From NCBI GenBank assembly GCA_963682055.1, contig OY821750.1, positions 15,502,501-15,566,500 of the forward strand: 64,000 nt of DNA. The letters run 5' to 3'. Position numbers and translations under genes: made by a program. Positions 45,214 through 57,400 of the stretch are shown one piece after another. Positions within the stretch are counted from its first letter, which is position 1. Each line of letters begins with the position of its first letter. The stretch comes from Primula veris. Taxonomy: Eukaryota > Streptophyta > Magnoliopsida > Ericales > Primulaceae. Under the pieces are notes generated by a model. The model was not told the origin of the DNA. It was given only the letters and a program-made list of their open reading frames with translations, and ran no database searches.

Positions 45214-45243
45214 ACGGGTTACATATAGTTTTTTGTATTCACA

Positions 45244-45268
45244 CCCATCGGATGGGCAGATCCGCTAG
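45244..45268 (+). other. Possible Helitron 3' terminus
   Basis: CCCATCGGATGGG (45244-45256) forms a 6-bp stem and is followed eight bases later by CTAG (45265-45268) and then T. A short hairpin 8-12 bp before CTRR, with insertion at A/T, is the standard Helitron 3' end. No 5' TC end was identified. Confidence 0.4.
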
Positions 45269-45999
45269 TATATATATATATAAATATATTTGGTCGTTTG
45301 GTGGTGATTGGGAGGGACGACGACTGATGAAGTGAGGATGGGTGGGCGGCTGGGGTGGTGATGAGGTGGTGCTGGTTCTTTAATGTTTAAATATTTATAT
45401 TTTTATATAGATGGATATACATGTGTTTTTTAGGTACAAATGTATGTTTATTATTTATATATGCATGTATTTTTTTAGGTATAAATATATATGTATGGAC
45501 GTATATATATATACAAATATGAGTATATTTTTATACGATTTTATTTTTTATATATTTAATATACTATCAAGAGTAATTTTTTGTATAATTTCATTAATAG
45601 ATAAAATTATGTCTTTTACTTTATAATTGCACATTATATTTGGAGTATTATAATTCAAACCCATATAATTTGTTTTACATATTTTGAAAAAATATTGTGT
45701 ATTTTTTTAATGCAATTACCGAATTTTTTTATTTCTTAATTTGAATATAATTTTGTTTTTTTATTTGAAAATATATAGTGTTTTACATATAATTTGTATT
45801 TGAATATAATTTTTTTATTTAATTTAGTGTTTATATATTATATTTGTTATACTTATTACATTTATTTTTATTTATTTAATTAAATAATTGGACAAATGAC
45901 AATTTTACAGATTACTTGATATACATAAGGCAAATTAATAAAACGTCACTAAAAAGGTGATGACATCATCAAATTTAGACGGAATTGTAGTAACTAGAC
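45269..45999. other. AT-rich intergenic DNA
   Basis: TA-rich simple sequence near 45270-45290 and 45500. No coding frame with similarity to anything recognisable. Confidence 0.5.
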
Positions 46000-46117
46000 C
46001 GAATTCAATAGTACATGACAGTATTTTGTAATTTTGAAAGTATAAGGCAGTGATCGTTAAAAATTACTAATAGATGGTACTAATTGGATATTAACCCTAT
46101 AAGAGAGTACTAATTGG

Positions 46118-46767
46118 ATATTAACCCTATAAAAAATGGACTCTTACTTTTATAGTAAAAAAAAACAGTTTCATTACCTCTGTTTACATATACTATTGAT
46201 TTAGTGTACGGATATTTTAAAATTTTGATTCAGTCCATTGGGATTTGAGATTACCAAATTAACTTGATTTAATGTATTATTATTTTAATATCTTAATTTA
46301 TTATACCGGGTTTAACAATTAAACCTGATTTAGTGTACCGAGTTAACCAATTAAACTTAATTTAGTGTATCAATTAAAAATGACGATAGTACATGGAATC
46401 AAGTTTATTTGCACTGGTTACACTAAATAAAGAATTTGAAATCTCCGTACACTAAATGAAGTTCATTGACAAATTCAGTACAAATCAAGTTAATTGATAA
46501 ATTCAGTACTTTACATAAAAAAAATTGAATCATGAGTATACTAAATCGAAAATTTATGTAAACACATAAGACTAAAGTGTAATTTTCCTTGATTGTATAA
46601 TAGTCATTTGCCATTCCAGTTGATTATACTGCATCTCCTTAGAACAGTTTCTTAGAAAGAACAGTATGTATAACTTAGAAAGTTCCAATTAAAATTTAAA
46701 AGTTACCAATGGTAAATATCCTTTTTTATTTTATTTTTTATTTAAATTTAAAAATCCAATGTAAAAA
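46118..46767. other. Intergenic DNA with weak repeats
   Basis: Several TTTAGTGTAC / GTACACTAAAT words in both orientations (46195-46560) suggest a degenerate inverted-repeat element, but arms cannot be delimited. Confidence 0.4.
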
Positions 46768-47120
46768 AAAAAGGAATAACCTCAGATTTGGGGAAGATCT
46801 ATTCTTTGTTTCTTTCTCGTCTCTTATATTTTTTAACGTGAATGTATAATAAGCATATGATACGTGAAAGCGGATGTAACTATATTTTTATTTTTTTTGA
46901 TAATCAGAAACATTCATTTGGAGGTAAATATGTTTCGCAGACGCCATAGTTTGAAGCCTGATGGTGAGCGTGATATATTCGGATAGCAAACACTTAGACC
47001 AATCATATTGTGTGTAGAATAAGGTGGATTGAATTTGTTTTCCTTTTGTTAGGAAAAAGTTACGTGGTGGGGATTATGATGAGGGTCTGAGTCAGCATGT
47101 TTTTTTGATATTTTTGGGAG
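46768..47120 (+). repeat. Noncoding duplicated blocks, copy B
   Basis: Second copy of the two blocks described at 24952-25257. Block 1 is 46768-46868 and block 2 about 47020-47120. The spacer is about 150 bp here versus about 90 bp in copy A, and unrelated in sequence. Confidence 0.75.
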
Positions 47121-47126
47121 ATTTAT

Positions 47127-48206
47127 CGACTCACTTTTAGGTAGATCCGATCTATCACATAGGATTTCTTATATGGTGTGACAATATACACCTCTCATTT
47201 ATACATATCAACAGAATAAAATTGAAATATCATATTAAAACCATCTCTCACACATTCCCACAACTTCTCTCTCCTTTCTATATTTTTGGAAAAAAACTCA
47301 TTCCTATTTTCTTTGGAAAGAAAACTCATCGACGTAGATCAAATTTTTTGATCTAAATTATCAAGATTCGCTTTTTTTTTAATACATAATAATAATTTAA
47401 GCTTTATTAAATAATGTTTTCTTTTATTTATCTTGTAGGATAAATCATGAACATGTTATTCTTTTAATTTACATTTTCATATAGAAAAGACTTATTATGT
47501 AATCGAAAACTTGTGAGAAATAAAATATAAGAATTTAAAAAAAAACTTAAACAAAAATTGTGTAATTATAATTTCGAAAACTAAAACTAAATTTACAACT
47601 CAATAAAATCTCATATATAATATTATAAAACTCTAGTTATAATACTATCCTAAATTTAAATATTAATTAAAATATTAATGATTTTAATATATTAGATTTT
47701 ACGAAACACTACAACACAATAAAAACTCAAATATAATATTACAGAACACAAGTTGAGACTACCCTAAAGATGAAAATTAATTAAAAAACTTTAAAAAATT
47801 GATGATTTTCATATATTTTATTTGTCGGAACATAATATTAATTAAAGAAATTATATTTAATTCATCATATGTTACAAGATATAATACAATTAATACTAAA
47901 CCAATTTATTTTTATAATATCATGATATATAAAATATATTGTGGCACAATTAATGTCTAACATGTAGCTTTTTATTTATACTAATATTAATATTTGAAAG
48001 ACAAAATTGATAAAAGTATATCATGTATATGGGATGATAATTACGTAACTTACTTGGTTGGAAAACTTGCTCATTTATGTATTTTTGGTATACTTTTGAA
48101 TTTTAACTTAATTGGTACACTTTCTCCACATGTCCTCTAATGGTTGGTTTGCCACACCACATAAGAAATACTATATGGTAGGACGGGTCTACCTAAAAGT
48201 TACTCG
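47127..48206. mobile_element. 1.08-kb inverted-repeat element
   Basis: 47127-47182 and the reverse complement of 48151-48206 match over 56 bp (shared: ACTTTTAGGTAGA, CCATATA/TATATGG, ATTTCTTAT(A/G)TGGTGTG). The interior is AT-rich and noncoding. No clear TSD. Likely a non-autonomous DNA transposon. Its left end lies only a few bases after block 2 of the duplicated noncoding DNA. Confidence 0.6.
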
Positions 48207-49130
48207 AATCCATCGGTGTCAATTTGCTTATGTAATTTTAAATATTTTTAAAAATTTATTTGTATTGTAATAATAGAGTTTATTAGATTGTCTTGTGTTA
48301 TTACTTCCTAGAGTTTATTTTGATAAAAAAAAAATAACTATTTTGAAATTTACATAACAGCCTTTTTGAAAGTTAACTATTTTGAAAGGACTATTTTGAT
48401 AAAAAAAAATAACTATTTTGAAAATTCTTTTATGACAATATTTTTAAAAAGATTCACATAATTTTCTATCATATTTTAAAATATTTCGAAAACCAGTCTT
48501 TTTGTTTGATAACTTTTGCTTTGGTAATGTTATTCGTGAAAAAGCTAAAAGATTGGGGGAATTCTCTATAAGTATCTCATAGCAGCTTATATTCCTCATA
48601 AATATCTTGATAAGTTTATATTCCTCATAATTACCACTTTTTAATTATTTAGTTTATTTACAAAAAGGTCATACAAACCAAAATATAATAGATATATTTT
48701 ATCTCTCTACAAACCCAAAAAAAATAGTTTTAAATTATAACAAAATAAAAAAAAACACAAAAAATTTATAAAAAGTATAAAAAAGCACAAAAAAATTATT
48801 AAAAAAAATCACAAAAAATCACCAAAATTCAAAAAAAATCAAAAAAATGTAAAAAATCAAACAGAAAAATGTATTTTTTTTAAAAGATCAGGAAAATGAA
48901 AAATAACACAAAAAAAAATATATTTTATAAAAAAAATATTTTTTTCTTAAAAAAATCACAAAAAATGAAAAAAATACAAACTTTTCAAAAAATTAAAAAA
49001 TATATAATTTTTTTTTTTGTCAATATGCCACTTTTTACACCGAAAAAGCTATTTTTCATCAAAAAAACACTTTTTCCATCAAAATGTAAATTATTATTTT
49101 TTACTATAAAGGGGTTTTTCCATGAAAATG
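48207..49130. other. A/T-rich low-complexity DNA
   Basis: Long A-runs interrupted by TC/CAC (48700-48990). Lys/Phe-rich frames in it, such as 48896-49189, are composition artefacts. Confidence 0.55.
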
Positions 49131-49136
49131 TGCTTG

Positions 49137-49712
49137 CAGTTCAGTCAAAAGTACATATAGTTCAGTCAAAAGCATATATAGTTCAATAAAAATGCATATA
49201 GTCCAGTCGAAAGTGTATGTAGTATAGTCAAAAGTGTATATAGTTAGTCGAAAGTGCATTCAATTCAGCTTAAAATACATCTACTTCCATCGAAAGTGTA
49301 TACAATTTAGTCGAAAGTAAATATAGTTCAATAAAAGTGAGTATGCATATAATTCAGCTAAAAGTGCATCTGATTCAGCTGAAAGTGCATCTAATTTAGT
49401 CAAAAGTGCATATAGTACAGTCGAAAATGAATATAGTCTAGTCAAAAGTGCATATAGTTCAATAAAAGTGCATATAGTTCTGTCAAAAGTGCATCTGATT
49501 TAGTTAAAAGTGCATCTGGTTCAGCTGAAAGTACATCTGGTTCAGCTGAAAGTGCATATGGTTCAATCAAAAGTGCATCTAGTTCAATAAAATTGCATAT
49601 AATTCTGTCAAAAGTGCATCTGTTTCAGCTGAAAGTGCATCTGGTTAAGCTGAAAATGCATCTGTTTCAGCTGAAAGTGCATCCGGTTCAGCTAAAAGTG
49701 CATCTGGTTTCA
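49137..49712 (+). repeat. 21-bp minisatellite (AAAGTGCATNTNGTTCAGCTG)
   Basis: About 27 imperfect units built on AAAGTGCATATAGTTCAGTC and AAAGTGCATCTGGTTCAGCT. Because the period is 21 bp, both strands encode seven-residue repeats (KVHLVQL-like on plus, DALSAEP-like on minus). Without start, promoter or homology this is not taken as a gene. Confidence 0.9.
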
Positions 49713-49719
49713 ACCTCCC

Positions 49720-50460
49720 AAAAAATTGGGTTTGTTTCAACCCAAACGAGTTGCAATTCAGAAAAAATCTCATAAACTTTTGTATTATACATAACCTACA
49801 AATAAACACGCCAAATTCAAGCGAATTCAAAACTATAAAATATATCGTACGAAACTCGAACATTTCATCGAACACTTTAATGGTACAATTTGGTTCAACC
49901 ATAACTAGACACATGGTTGTATAGGCTCTGCCAAATAACTCCCGAACAAATAGCCTATTTTAGCCTTGAACCGAAACCTGTTCCAGCCTCGAACTAGAGT
50001 TCGATTCAGCCCGAAACAGACTCCAATTCAGCCCTAAAATCATACAAACATGTACACCCAAAATTCATCCCACCGAGCCTGTTTTAATTTAGAACCGGAA
50101 TCTGTTTTAGCCTCGAACCCGGAGTCCGATTCAACCCCGAAACATACTCCAATTCAGCCCTAAAACGGACTGCATTTAGCACCAAAATAGACCCCAAATC
50201 AGCACTAAAACAGACCCCAAACCATCACTAAATCAGACCTCAAATCAACACTAAAATAGGTTCGTTTCTGCCCCAAAACGGACCCTAAAATCAGCCCTAC
50301 AACGGGCTCGATTAAGCACTAAAACACACAACAAAATAGACGTAAACAACCCTAAAACGTGCCATGTTTTAGCACCAAAACAACCAAATTCGAAAATAAT
50401 AACTCAAAACAAATATTCACGCATATACTAAAATAAAAAGATTAGCAAACAACCCTATTA
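49720..50460. repeat. Degenerate ~22-bp repeat (CCCAAATCAGCACTAAAACAGA)
   Basis: Repeated CCTAAAAC(G/A)GACC / CAGCCCTAAAA / TCGAACC words over about 700 bp, more diverged than the adjacent 21-bp minisatellite. Possibly ancient tandem repeat DNA and intronic to the candidate at 50.9 kb. Confidence 0.6.
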
Positions 50461-50505
50461 AAGTAATTATCAATTTGTTGACACTTAATCAAAATTTTGA
50501 CTTAC

Positions 50506-50990
50506 CTGGTTATGTAGCTAGACATATGCACGCTCTTCGGTCGGACTCCTAACCAAATCCCCATAAACTCTCGCCGAGTCGAGTACAATTTGATGTCCCC
50601 CACTATCTCGATCGTCGTCGATAGATCCATAACCGGAAACCCCGCCAACACTGTCTTGTTCCCCACACTGTTTGCCTTTAAACCATTCCCATCCATGTCA
50701 TCACCTCCGTTGACGAGAACCGCGACGGAGAAGACGGCGAGCAGTTTGTGGTGGTCGAAACCATCAATTTTTCGCAGCGATCTCCGACAGATCTCTGCTG
50801 CAAACTCCGGAGATGATGATGATGTGGCATCGTTGGAGATGTGACCGGAGACGATGATCCCTTGCTGCAATCGTCGTTGTTGAATTGATGTTAATTATCT
50901 TTATCGGAGAGAAAGAAAGAAGGAGAGAGAGAGAAACAGATCTGTGGAAATGAGCAAAAAGAAATTAGGTGTATTTATATTTTATAAAAG
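50506..50990 (-). other. Candidate first exon with TATA box and 5' splice site
   Basis: Minus strand: TATAAAATATAAATA (plus about 50972-50987), then a CT/GA-rich leader (50890-50945), then an open stretch without stops to a perfect donor CAG|GTAAGT (exon end 50506). The open frame has no good ATG at its beginning (the first ATG is at GGDDMDGNG), so a coding role is uncertain. No following exon was found; downstream is the 22-bp repeat tract. It could be the start of a noncoding or transposon-derived transcript. Confidence 0.4.
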
Positions 50991-51087
50991 TGATAAATAT
51001 GATAAATGTAACTTATTCTAGTTAACTTGTAGAAATTAAAGTTCAAATGTGCTGCCTATGAGGCATTATTTGAAAGAATATCGTATT

Positions 51088-51329
51088 TGTTGTGTGGCAA
51101 CTATTAGCAAAGTATCGACATAGTATGGAGAGAGAGTAAAGTCGTCTTATTCAAGTATGAATATATATTTAACTATGAAGAGTTCAACCCCTTTATATAG
51201 TGGAGGGGTGGAACAAGATACATGTATATGCGAGAAGCTAGAACGCCATAAGTCATAAACTTAAAGGTTATACACAATGTATGTAACCTATACATGAATA
51301 TGGACAACCACATACAATGTATCACAACA
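51088..51329 (-). repeat. Copia-2 3' LTR
   Basis: TGTTGTGTGGCAAC ... ATCACAACA. A minus-strand TATATAAAGG lies at about plus 51189-51198. The preceding minus-strand polypurine tract is at plus about 51330-51340. Confidence 0.95.
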
Positions 51330-51529
51330 CTCCCCCTTGGGTGTCCAAACATACTGCAAGCTTCCTCGTCTTCATAGACTCTGATGAGTTGTTGAGTCGT
51401 ATTCGCTATTGCCAACACATAAAGCCTCAAGCCCGGAAAACCCGATGTGGGACAAAAACCAGATCATAGGAAAAAAAAAGGTGTTGCCGAATGGAGTGGG
51501 CCGAAACGCCATTGAGTGCGTGAATGAAC

Positions 51530-51875
51530 TGACTAGAAAATATGTGCCTCATCAAAACCTTGCCAAGAAAAACCCAGTGGGAAAAAACTTGGTCGAAGGA
51601 CAAAAGAGTGCATAACTGTCAGTAAAAACGGGAGAAATAACCATACACAGTGTGCCTCATTAAAACCTTGTTAGAGAAAACCCTGTGGGACAAAACTCTA
51701 ATCGAATGACAAAAGAGTGCACGATGGTTAGAAGTATACAACTGTATACTCCCCTTGATTTCAGCAATCATAAGTGAGAACGGGATTAGAAATGTGTCTC
51801 GCTAAAAACCTTGTCAAGGTAAACCCAGTGGGACAAAACCCTTGAACTAAGGACAAAAAGAGTACACATGCAACC
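51530..51875. repeat. Three direct repeats near the Copia-2 3' end
   Basis: Three imperfect copies (about 51548-51615, 51652-51725 and 51797-51873) of AAAACCTTG...AAACCCAGTGGGA followed by ...GACAAAAGAGTGCA. This module is common just inside the LTR of plant Copia elements. Confidence 0.8.
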
Positions 51876-51889
51876 ATTCATGCTCCCCC

Positions 51890-52075
51890 TCACATGCACA
51901 CAACTGGGTGCGAAAATAATAACTAGTGAGAACTAATCATACGTCAGGATGCTCTTTCTCACTTGCACGCAACAGGATGCTAAGTATATGTGAGGATACA
52001 CACAACAGGGTGATAAGCATACGTCAGGATGCTCTCCCTCACTTGCACACAACAGGGTGCATGGAAACATGTCGT
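51890..52075. repeat. CACACAACAGGGTGC / CGTCAGGATGCTC repeats
   Basis: Short direct repeats of GCAACAGG(A/G)TGC and CATACGTCAGGATGCTCT words between the Copia-2 RNase H remnant and the three longer repeats. Noncoding. Confidence 0.65.
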
Positions 52076-52600
52076 TTAGGAAAGCTCGAAGAGCTTCCTA
52101 AGTCCGATCGCTCTAACATGTTTTGGGAACGAATATTTTGGCAGTGACTTGGTGAACAAGTCTGCATGATTGTTCTCAGATCCAATATGCTTCACTTCAA
52201 TACTTTGAAGAGTTTGTTGTTCATGTATAAAGAACAACTTTGATGAGATATGCTTAATGGCGTCACCTTTGATGTAATCATGTTTCACTTGATCAATAAC
52301 AGCGGTGTTGTCCTCATAAATGACAACTAGTTCATCAGGATCGTAAGTAAGATCACATGTACTTCTAATATGGCCAATAACTGCTCAAAGCCATACACAC
52401 TCTCTAGTCACCTCATAGAGCGCAAGTAGCTTTGAGTGGTTCGTCGAAGTAGCCACTATGGTCTGTTTACGAGACCTTCAAGATATCGTCTTGTTCTCGA
52501 TGGTAGAGACATAACCAGATTGGGAACGTCCCTTATGCGGGTCTGATAAGTAACATTTAAGGTAATGAGAAAATGTCTTTAAGGCCATTGTCATGGCAGC
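52076..52600 (-). pseudogene. Copia-2 RNase H pseudogene
   Basis: Minus strand reads RSQSGYVSTIENKTIS, stop, RSRKQTIVATSTNHSKLLAL, then WL, stop, AVIGHIRS, then DPDELVVIYEDNTAVI and IKHISSKLFFIHE ... NNHADLFTKSLP. The order and motifs are those of Copia RNase H. The first stop replaces a Trp and the second an Arg (CGA to TGA). The last 70 codons (52288-52076) are open. Confidence 0.75.
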
Positions 52601-54244
52601 ATGTTAGCGCGATGCTGTGTCGAGCTATATAATTTACAGCAGACGAGATGTTCGTCTTAACACATTAGACCAAGTACAGTGGTGCGCTTATTGTACTCGG
52701 ATATGAACATCATGGTTCAATATCTCTTTAACGTCATTCCAATGATGGAATGGGTCTATATCAATGGCTAGTGATCGAACGATCACGGGAGAATTTGACG
52801 ACTTACTAAGTGTCAAAACACCTTCTAGGTGTAGTCTGAATCATGGACTTAGATTCAATCTTTACAGGACTCGATCATCAGGCCGAGTCACAACCGTGTC
52901 TTCCCAAGATCCTTCATCTCGAAGGCAAATCCAAAAATGGATCGCGTAATAAAACACGCAAGGGCATAATACTTGTTCAAGTATCCCAAGATAATCAAGT
53001 ACTCACTTAGGCGGGTATACCACATCCACTCAAATTATATTAATCCATATAGTGAACGTCTCATTTAATTGAGATCGTGTTCCGTGGTCAGGAACTAATT
53101 GATTCAAGCATTATGAAGTCACATAGGGACCTTCATCTATATCTCTTTGTCTAAATTCTCATAGAGATAAAACAGTGACCACAATCACATGCTGCATAAT
53201 CAGTTTTTGGGAAACTACTAAACTGATAAAGTAGGGGACCGTTATAACGTCCATTATGAGGAAATCAACCATCTTGTAATCAATTCCAAGATGTGAGAGA
53301 AGCCTTGCACTACTAAGCGAGCATTCTACAATCTCATTATTCTCATCACTTTTCCTTACGAATAACCAAATAAACGAACTAGTTTAACATCGGTGGTATT
53401 GGAGCTACAGGTCCGAACACACTTTCGCTAAGGAGTCTACTTGGATTGCAAGTTTCCATTAGTCCAGTCTATTATACGTTGACTTCAGGCAATGGTACAT
53501 GGTTCTCTATCATAATTTGCTCATATTATCAGTCGTCACTGAATATATGAACAAGTAATCAATGACAGTCTCGTTTCGCTTCAATATTCTCTAAGATATC
53601 ATGATCGACAGATAATTCGAGATTCTTAGGATGAGGAGGAAATCACACAGCTCCTTGATCCTTTATAATCTCGTGCGACAAACGAGTTTCAGTTCACCAC
53701 CTCTGGGGCTGAACGAATTAAGAACCGGTCAATTTCCTCGTATCTTGGGAAGGATGACAGACTGACGGCTGACGGCGGCGTCCTTTGCTTGGCGGGTTTG
53801 GCCAAAGCAACGTGTTACGACTGGAACACGATGTCCGACAAGGACGTCTATCCTTGTAAGCATTTTGCAGCAGGTATAAATGATCTCGTGACATCTCATA
53901 AAGTCATTAAATGCGTTTGGCATTTAGTTAGACTTGAGGGAGTCTATGCACTTACTTATCACTAAGTGTAATTTTAGGATCAAGCTAAGACCGAGTGGGT
54001 TATGCCACGTTACTTCACGTCGTTTCTTATCAACGGTAACGTGCAAATCTCCCCCTAACGACGGGGAGAACAGTATTAGCGATGTCACTTTCGCATATCA
54101 TGCGGTAAAGAGATCGCTTGCCAAGGTTACTCTATCAAATGATAGGCAGGGGATTCATAATCGACTTATGTCCCCTTCAGAGGTCCATAGTTTGAACGCT
54201 ATAGCGGCTCAATCAAAATATTAATTAATCAGTCTAAACACGCG
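52601..54244 (-). other. Copia-2 interior, decayed
   Basis: Should hold the reverse transcriptase. No frame longer than about 65 codons survives and I could not recognise the RT motifs by eye. Extent inferred from neighbours. Confidence 0.5.
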
Positions 54245-54475
54245 TTAATATGAGACTTCTGGCTCATAACTAGTAACCAGCTGGTACACATATGGTGTTT
54301 GAGTGTCTATGAGCCTCATGACAGACCAATGTAGCAAAATAGCATAACCCCACACGAAAATATAAATCTTGGTGCGCAAGACCAAGAAATGCGTGCAATC
54401 ATTTGCAGTCGCATCATCAAACTTTCTGTGAGTCCATTTGGGTCTGAACATAATCGATAGGATGTTCAATTTCAA
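54245..54475 (-). pseudogene. Copia-2 integrase fragment
   Basis: A 76-codon open piece ends in VWGYAILLHWSVMRLIDTQT, then YQLVTSYEPEVSY. This matches the region after the Copia integrase catalytic core (W-G-H/Y-A-x-L-H-A and L-x-x-G-x-E-P-x-x-S-H-L). It is flanked by stops on both sides. Confidence 0.6.
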
Positions 54476-57400
54476 TTTCCAAACTCAAGTAATTCAAATC
54501 GAAATTTCGATTTTTTTACTCTTCGGAATTATCAAGTCGACTAGACTTTTCAGGATAATTCGGATCATGAGCCATCAACTTAATGATAGGGCTAAAAGTT
54601 TGGGAAATGTTGCATTTCTGTGGACAACAATAATCATGTGACCTTATTGTCGATGCATCAACCATAACCATTTATATTTATGGTCCGTCTTATGGTTGGA
54701 TAAGTGCACAATAACTCCTTCAATTCTTTACAAGAATTCTACGAGTTCATTTCGTGATCTTTACACATACTAGTCTTTTAGAGAGAGCATTAGTGGCATA
54801 AATTTCGGATCAATCACGAAATTATTCCTCAAAAAGAATCCAAATGCGATGTGATTATAAATCTAACATCGTATTTTGACTCGGGTACATCTCATCCGGT
54901 CAATGCCACAATGTCAAAATACTCTTATCAATCGACGACAGGCGAACGATAGTGTAGATAAACATGTCTTAGCATCTAAGACCTCTTATCAATCGACGTT
55001 ATGCGAAATGATAAGGTAACTTTAAATGCTTTTAAAAACGTGGTAGCAACCACTTGAAAGACATTTCAACTCCGCTAAAATACGCTTTTGTCGTATTGAG
55101 CAGAGACTATGTAAAGAAATTTTAATTCTTTCTTGAGCTATCACCAGATAATACTGTTTTTCTCGAATATCTTATAACTCAACAAAGTACGATAGGACCT
55201 GGAGTATAAAGATTCATTTTAGACAAATCAATTTGGTTTTACCAAAGATTCCAATTAGGAGCGACAGGTCCAAAATCGTAGTCAGTTAGGATTCTTTAGG
55301 CAAGTAGTTGGTGAAATTATGTGGTACACCGTTATCCACTATTTCCAGATAACCAACTACCCCACAAATATTGCCTAAATTTCCATAATTTAAAGTTTGG
55401 TCACATTTATTAAGGAATTTTGCTCAAAAACACTTTAAATTATTTCGAGAAATTTCATAAACAAGCAAACCATAATCCAAAAGTATGGTCCAAATGGATA
55501 ATCATACTCCAAATGGAAAAATATAATTCAGATGAGCGACAAATCGGCTCAAAAATTAATAAAGAAAGGTACCAAACTCATTTGAGCCACAAAACCGGGG
55601 TCTCAAGAGTTTCATTTCAGTTAGTTTTAACCACATTAGCTTTGGCTTTTCTACCCTCATGATAGTTTTGAACTATTTAAGGAGTAGCCGGGAATGACAT
55701 TGGTCATTTATAGCAGATAATTGGCTGCGTGAGCATTGTTTCTTTATTTGGGACGACGGGCCCTTATTGTTCCTTTCAAGGACTGCCTTGACTAGGCGAG
55801 CGTTAGACTCGTGACAGTTCGAGACAAATAACCCTTGTCTCGGTTCTCGATTCGGGGAAAAACGTCCATGAAAAGCATTAGTATCATGCAAACAACTCGT
55901 CACTGACCCAATAGGAATAAAAAAAAAACTCATCGGGGCAATTTTTTTTTTCAATAACCGATGGGCGATGATCTAAAGGAACATAGTGAATATAAATTCA
56001 CAATACTGCTTATAGAATACGTTTTCGAAGCTAGTATTTTGGTGAAAGTTTGCTCTAATTGTCAATTTCAGACAAAAAAATTCACCATAGACGTCATCGC
56101 GTCTAACATGTGGCGGCGGAATAAATCGACGCCTTAGCCTTCATCTTATGAGTAACAACAAGCTCGTGTTTTACTCATCAAAGATGGTATTCAAAAAAAA
56201 TATGGCATCACATTTGCACACATCAGGGTGACTAACTGTGGTGACGAAATAACATCATCGTTTAAACAATCATTTCGCAAGTATGTTTTGCAATATTTCT
56301 CATCATAGATGGCATCCAACATGTGTTAGGAGTTCTGGATTAATTATCATATAAAACGACAGGTTTATATGTCTATTATGGTTTTCATAAGCAGAAACTT
56401 TGTTTCGAAACGGCAGGTCCGAAAAACACAAGTTTTGCTTTTGTGAATAGGTTCTCATTGATCGAACGACAGGTTGATACTGAGACACCAATTCGGCAAA
56501 AAATACACCTATATAAACACACTCGGGGAACTTATTATTTACTCAACCCCTTTCGGTAGCTCTACTTGAACACGACCAAGAAAGACGGTGAGGGGGTGGG
56601 CACGAATGCCACTTAAAAACCGACCTCATTAGGATAGCGACTTCCGCCTTTATCTTTCCTAGACATCGTATCCAAATAGGTGAGCCTATTTGGGGAAGAT
56701 TCATAATTATTCCAACTTAAATGTAAATACATATATCGGATTTCGTAAATTTTCAACTCAAAAGCTACATCTAAATGTTTAAGCTTGAGGAAAATTTCTA
56801 CTCAAAGGAGATACATTGTAAAATGTTCAAATTCGAGGCAATTTATAAGCTCACGTAACATATAAATGTCTACGAGCTTTTATGTGACAAGATAAAATAG
56901 AATTCAACAATATCGTAACATAAAGGAATGCCATACTCATGTAAACTAGTCCTAGCATGGAGTAGTAATATTAAACCACATGAGTTATTATTTAATCCAA
57001 CACTAAAGTGTGACTTTTGCCATTTTCTATGGGTAATTAATACATCGCATATGTTATATCAATTCATAGGCAATAAATGGTGGCATGCTAAGAGGCTAAA
57101 TTTAGTTTATGTCACACAAGTAATTAATATTATCATGCAAGAGGTATTTTCTACAAGATTTCTACAAATTTTAGAAGTTGTAGCAATTAAATCTTAGATC
57201 ATTTGCATGTAAATAACTATTTTCGGAGTAAAACATTAGATAAACTCATACATATATACTATTCTGTGTATAAGGAGTAACTACAGGGACTACGAGTGTA
57301 AATACAGAAAACTATATGCATTTTAAGGGTAATTACAACTCTAGTCCTATAGTTTTAGGAGCTTTACAGAGAGACCCTAATGTTTCAGTTAGTTACAGAT

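Larger units (their letters stand above)
28075..45218 (+). mobile_element. Gypsy/Tat LTR retrotransposon, full length, 17.1 kb
   Basis: Element 28080-45213, flanked by a perfect 5-bp TSD ACGGG (28075-28079 and 45214-45218). LTRs are both 568 bp, start TG and end CA, and differ at seven positions. Order: 5' LTR, tRNA-Asp-type PBS, gag, pol (protease, RT, two RNase H domains, integrase), 16-unit minisatellite, antisense gene region, PPT, 3' LTR. The second RNase H after the RT-RNase H and the absence of a chromodomain place it in the Tat lineage. Confidence 0.95.
27480..46117. mobile_element. Older inverted-repeat element split by the Tat insertion
   Basis: The stretch 27480-27575 (AGGGTTAGTACC ... 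AATTTTTAACGAT ... AATAGTACAGG when reverse-complemented) is an inverted match of about 46000-46117 (ATAGTACATGACAG ... ATCGTTAAAAATT ... GGATATTAACCCT). Removing the Tat element leaves an element of about 1.4 kb with roughly 100-bp inverted ends. The right end has a small tandem duplication (ACTAATTGGATATTAACCCT twice, 46077-46130). Confidence 0.5.

Noticed and set aside
49593..49914. Heptad-repeat peptides on both strands (KVHLVQL / DALSAEP)
   Set aside because: A 21-bp tandem repeat gives seven-residue repeats in any open frame; no start, promoter or homology.
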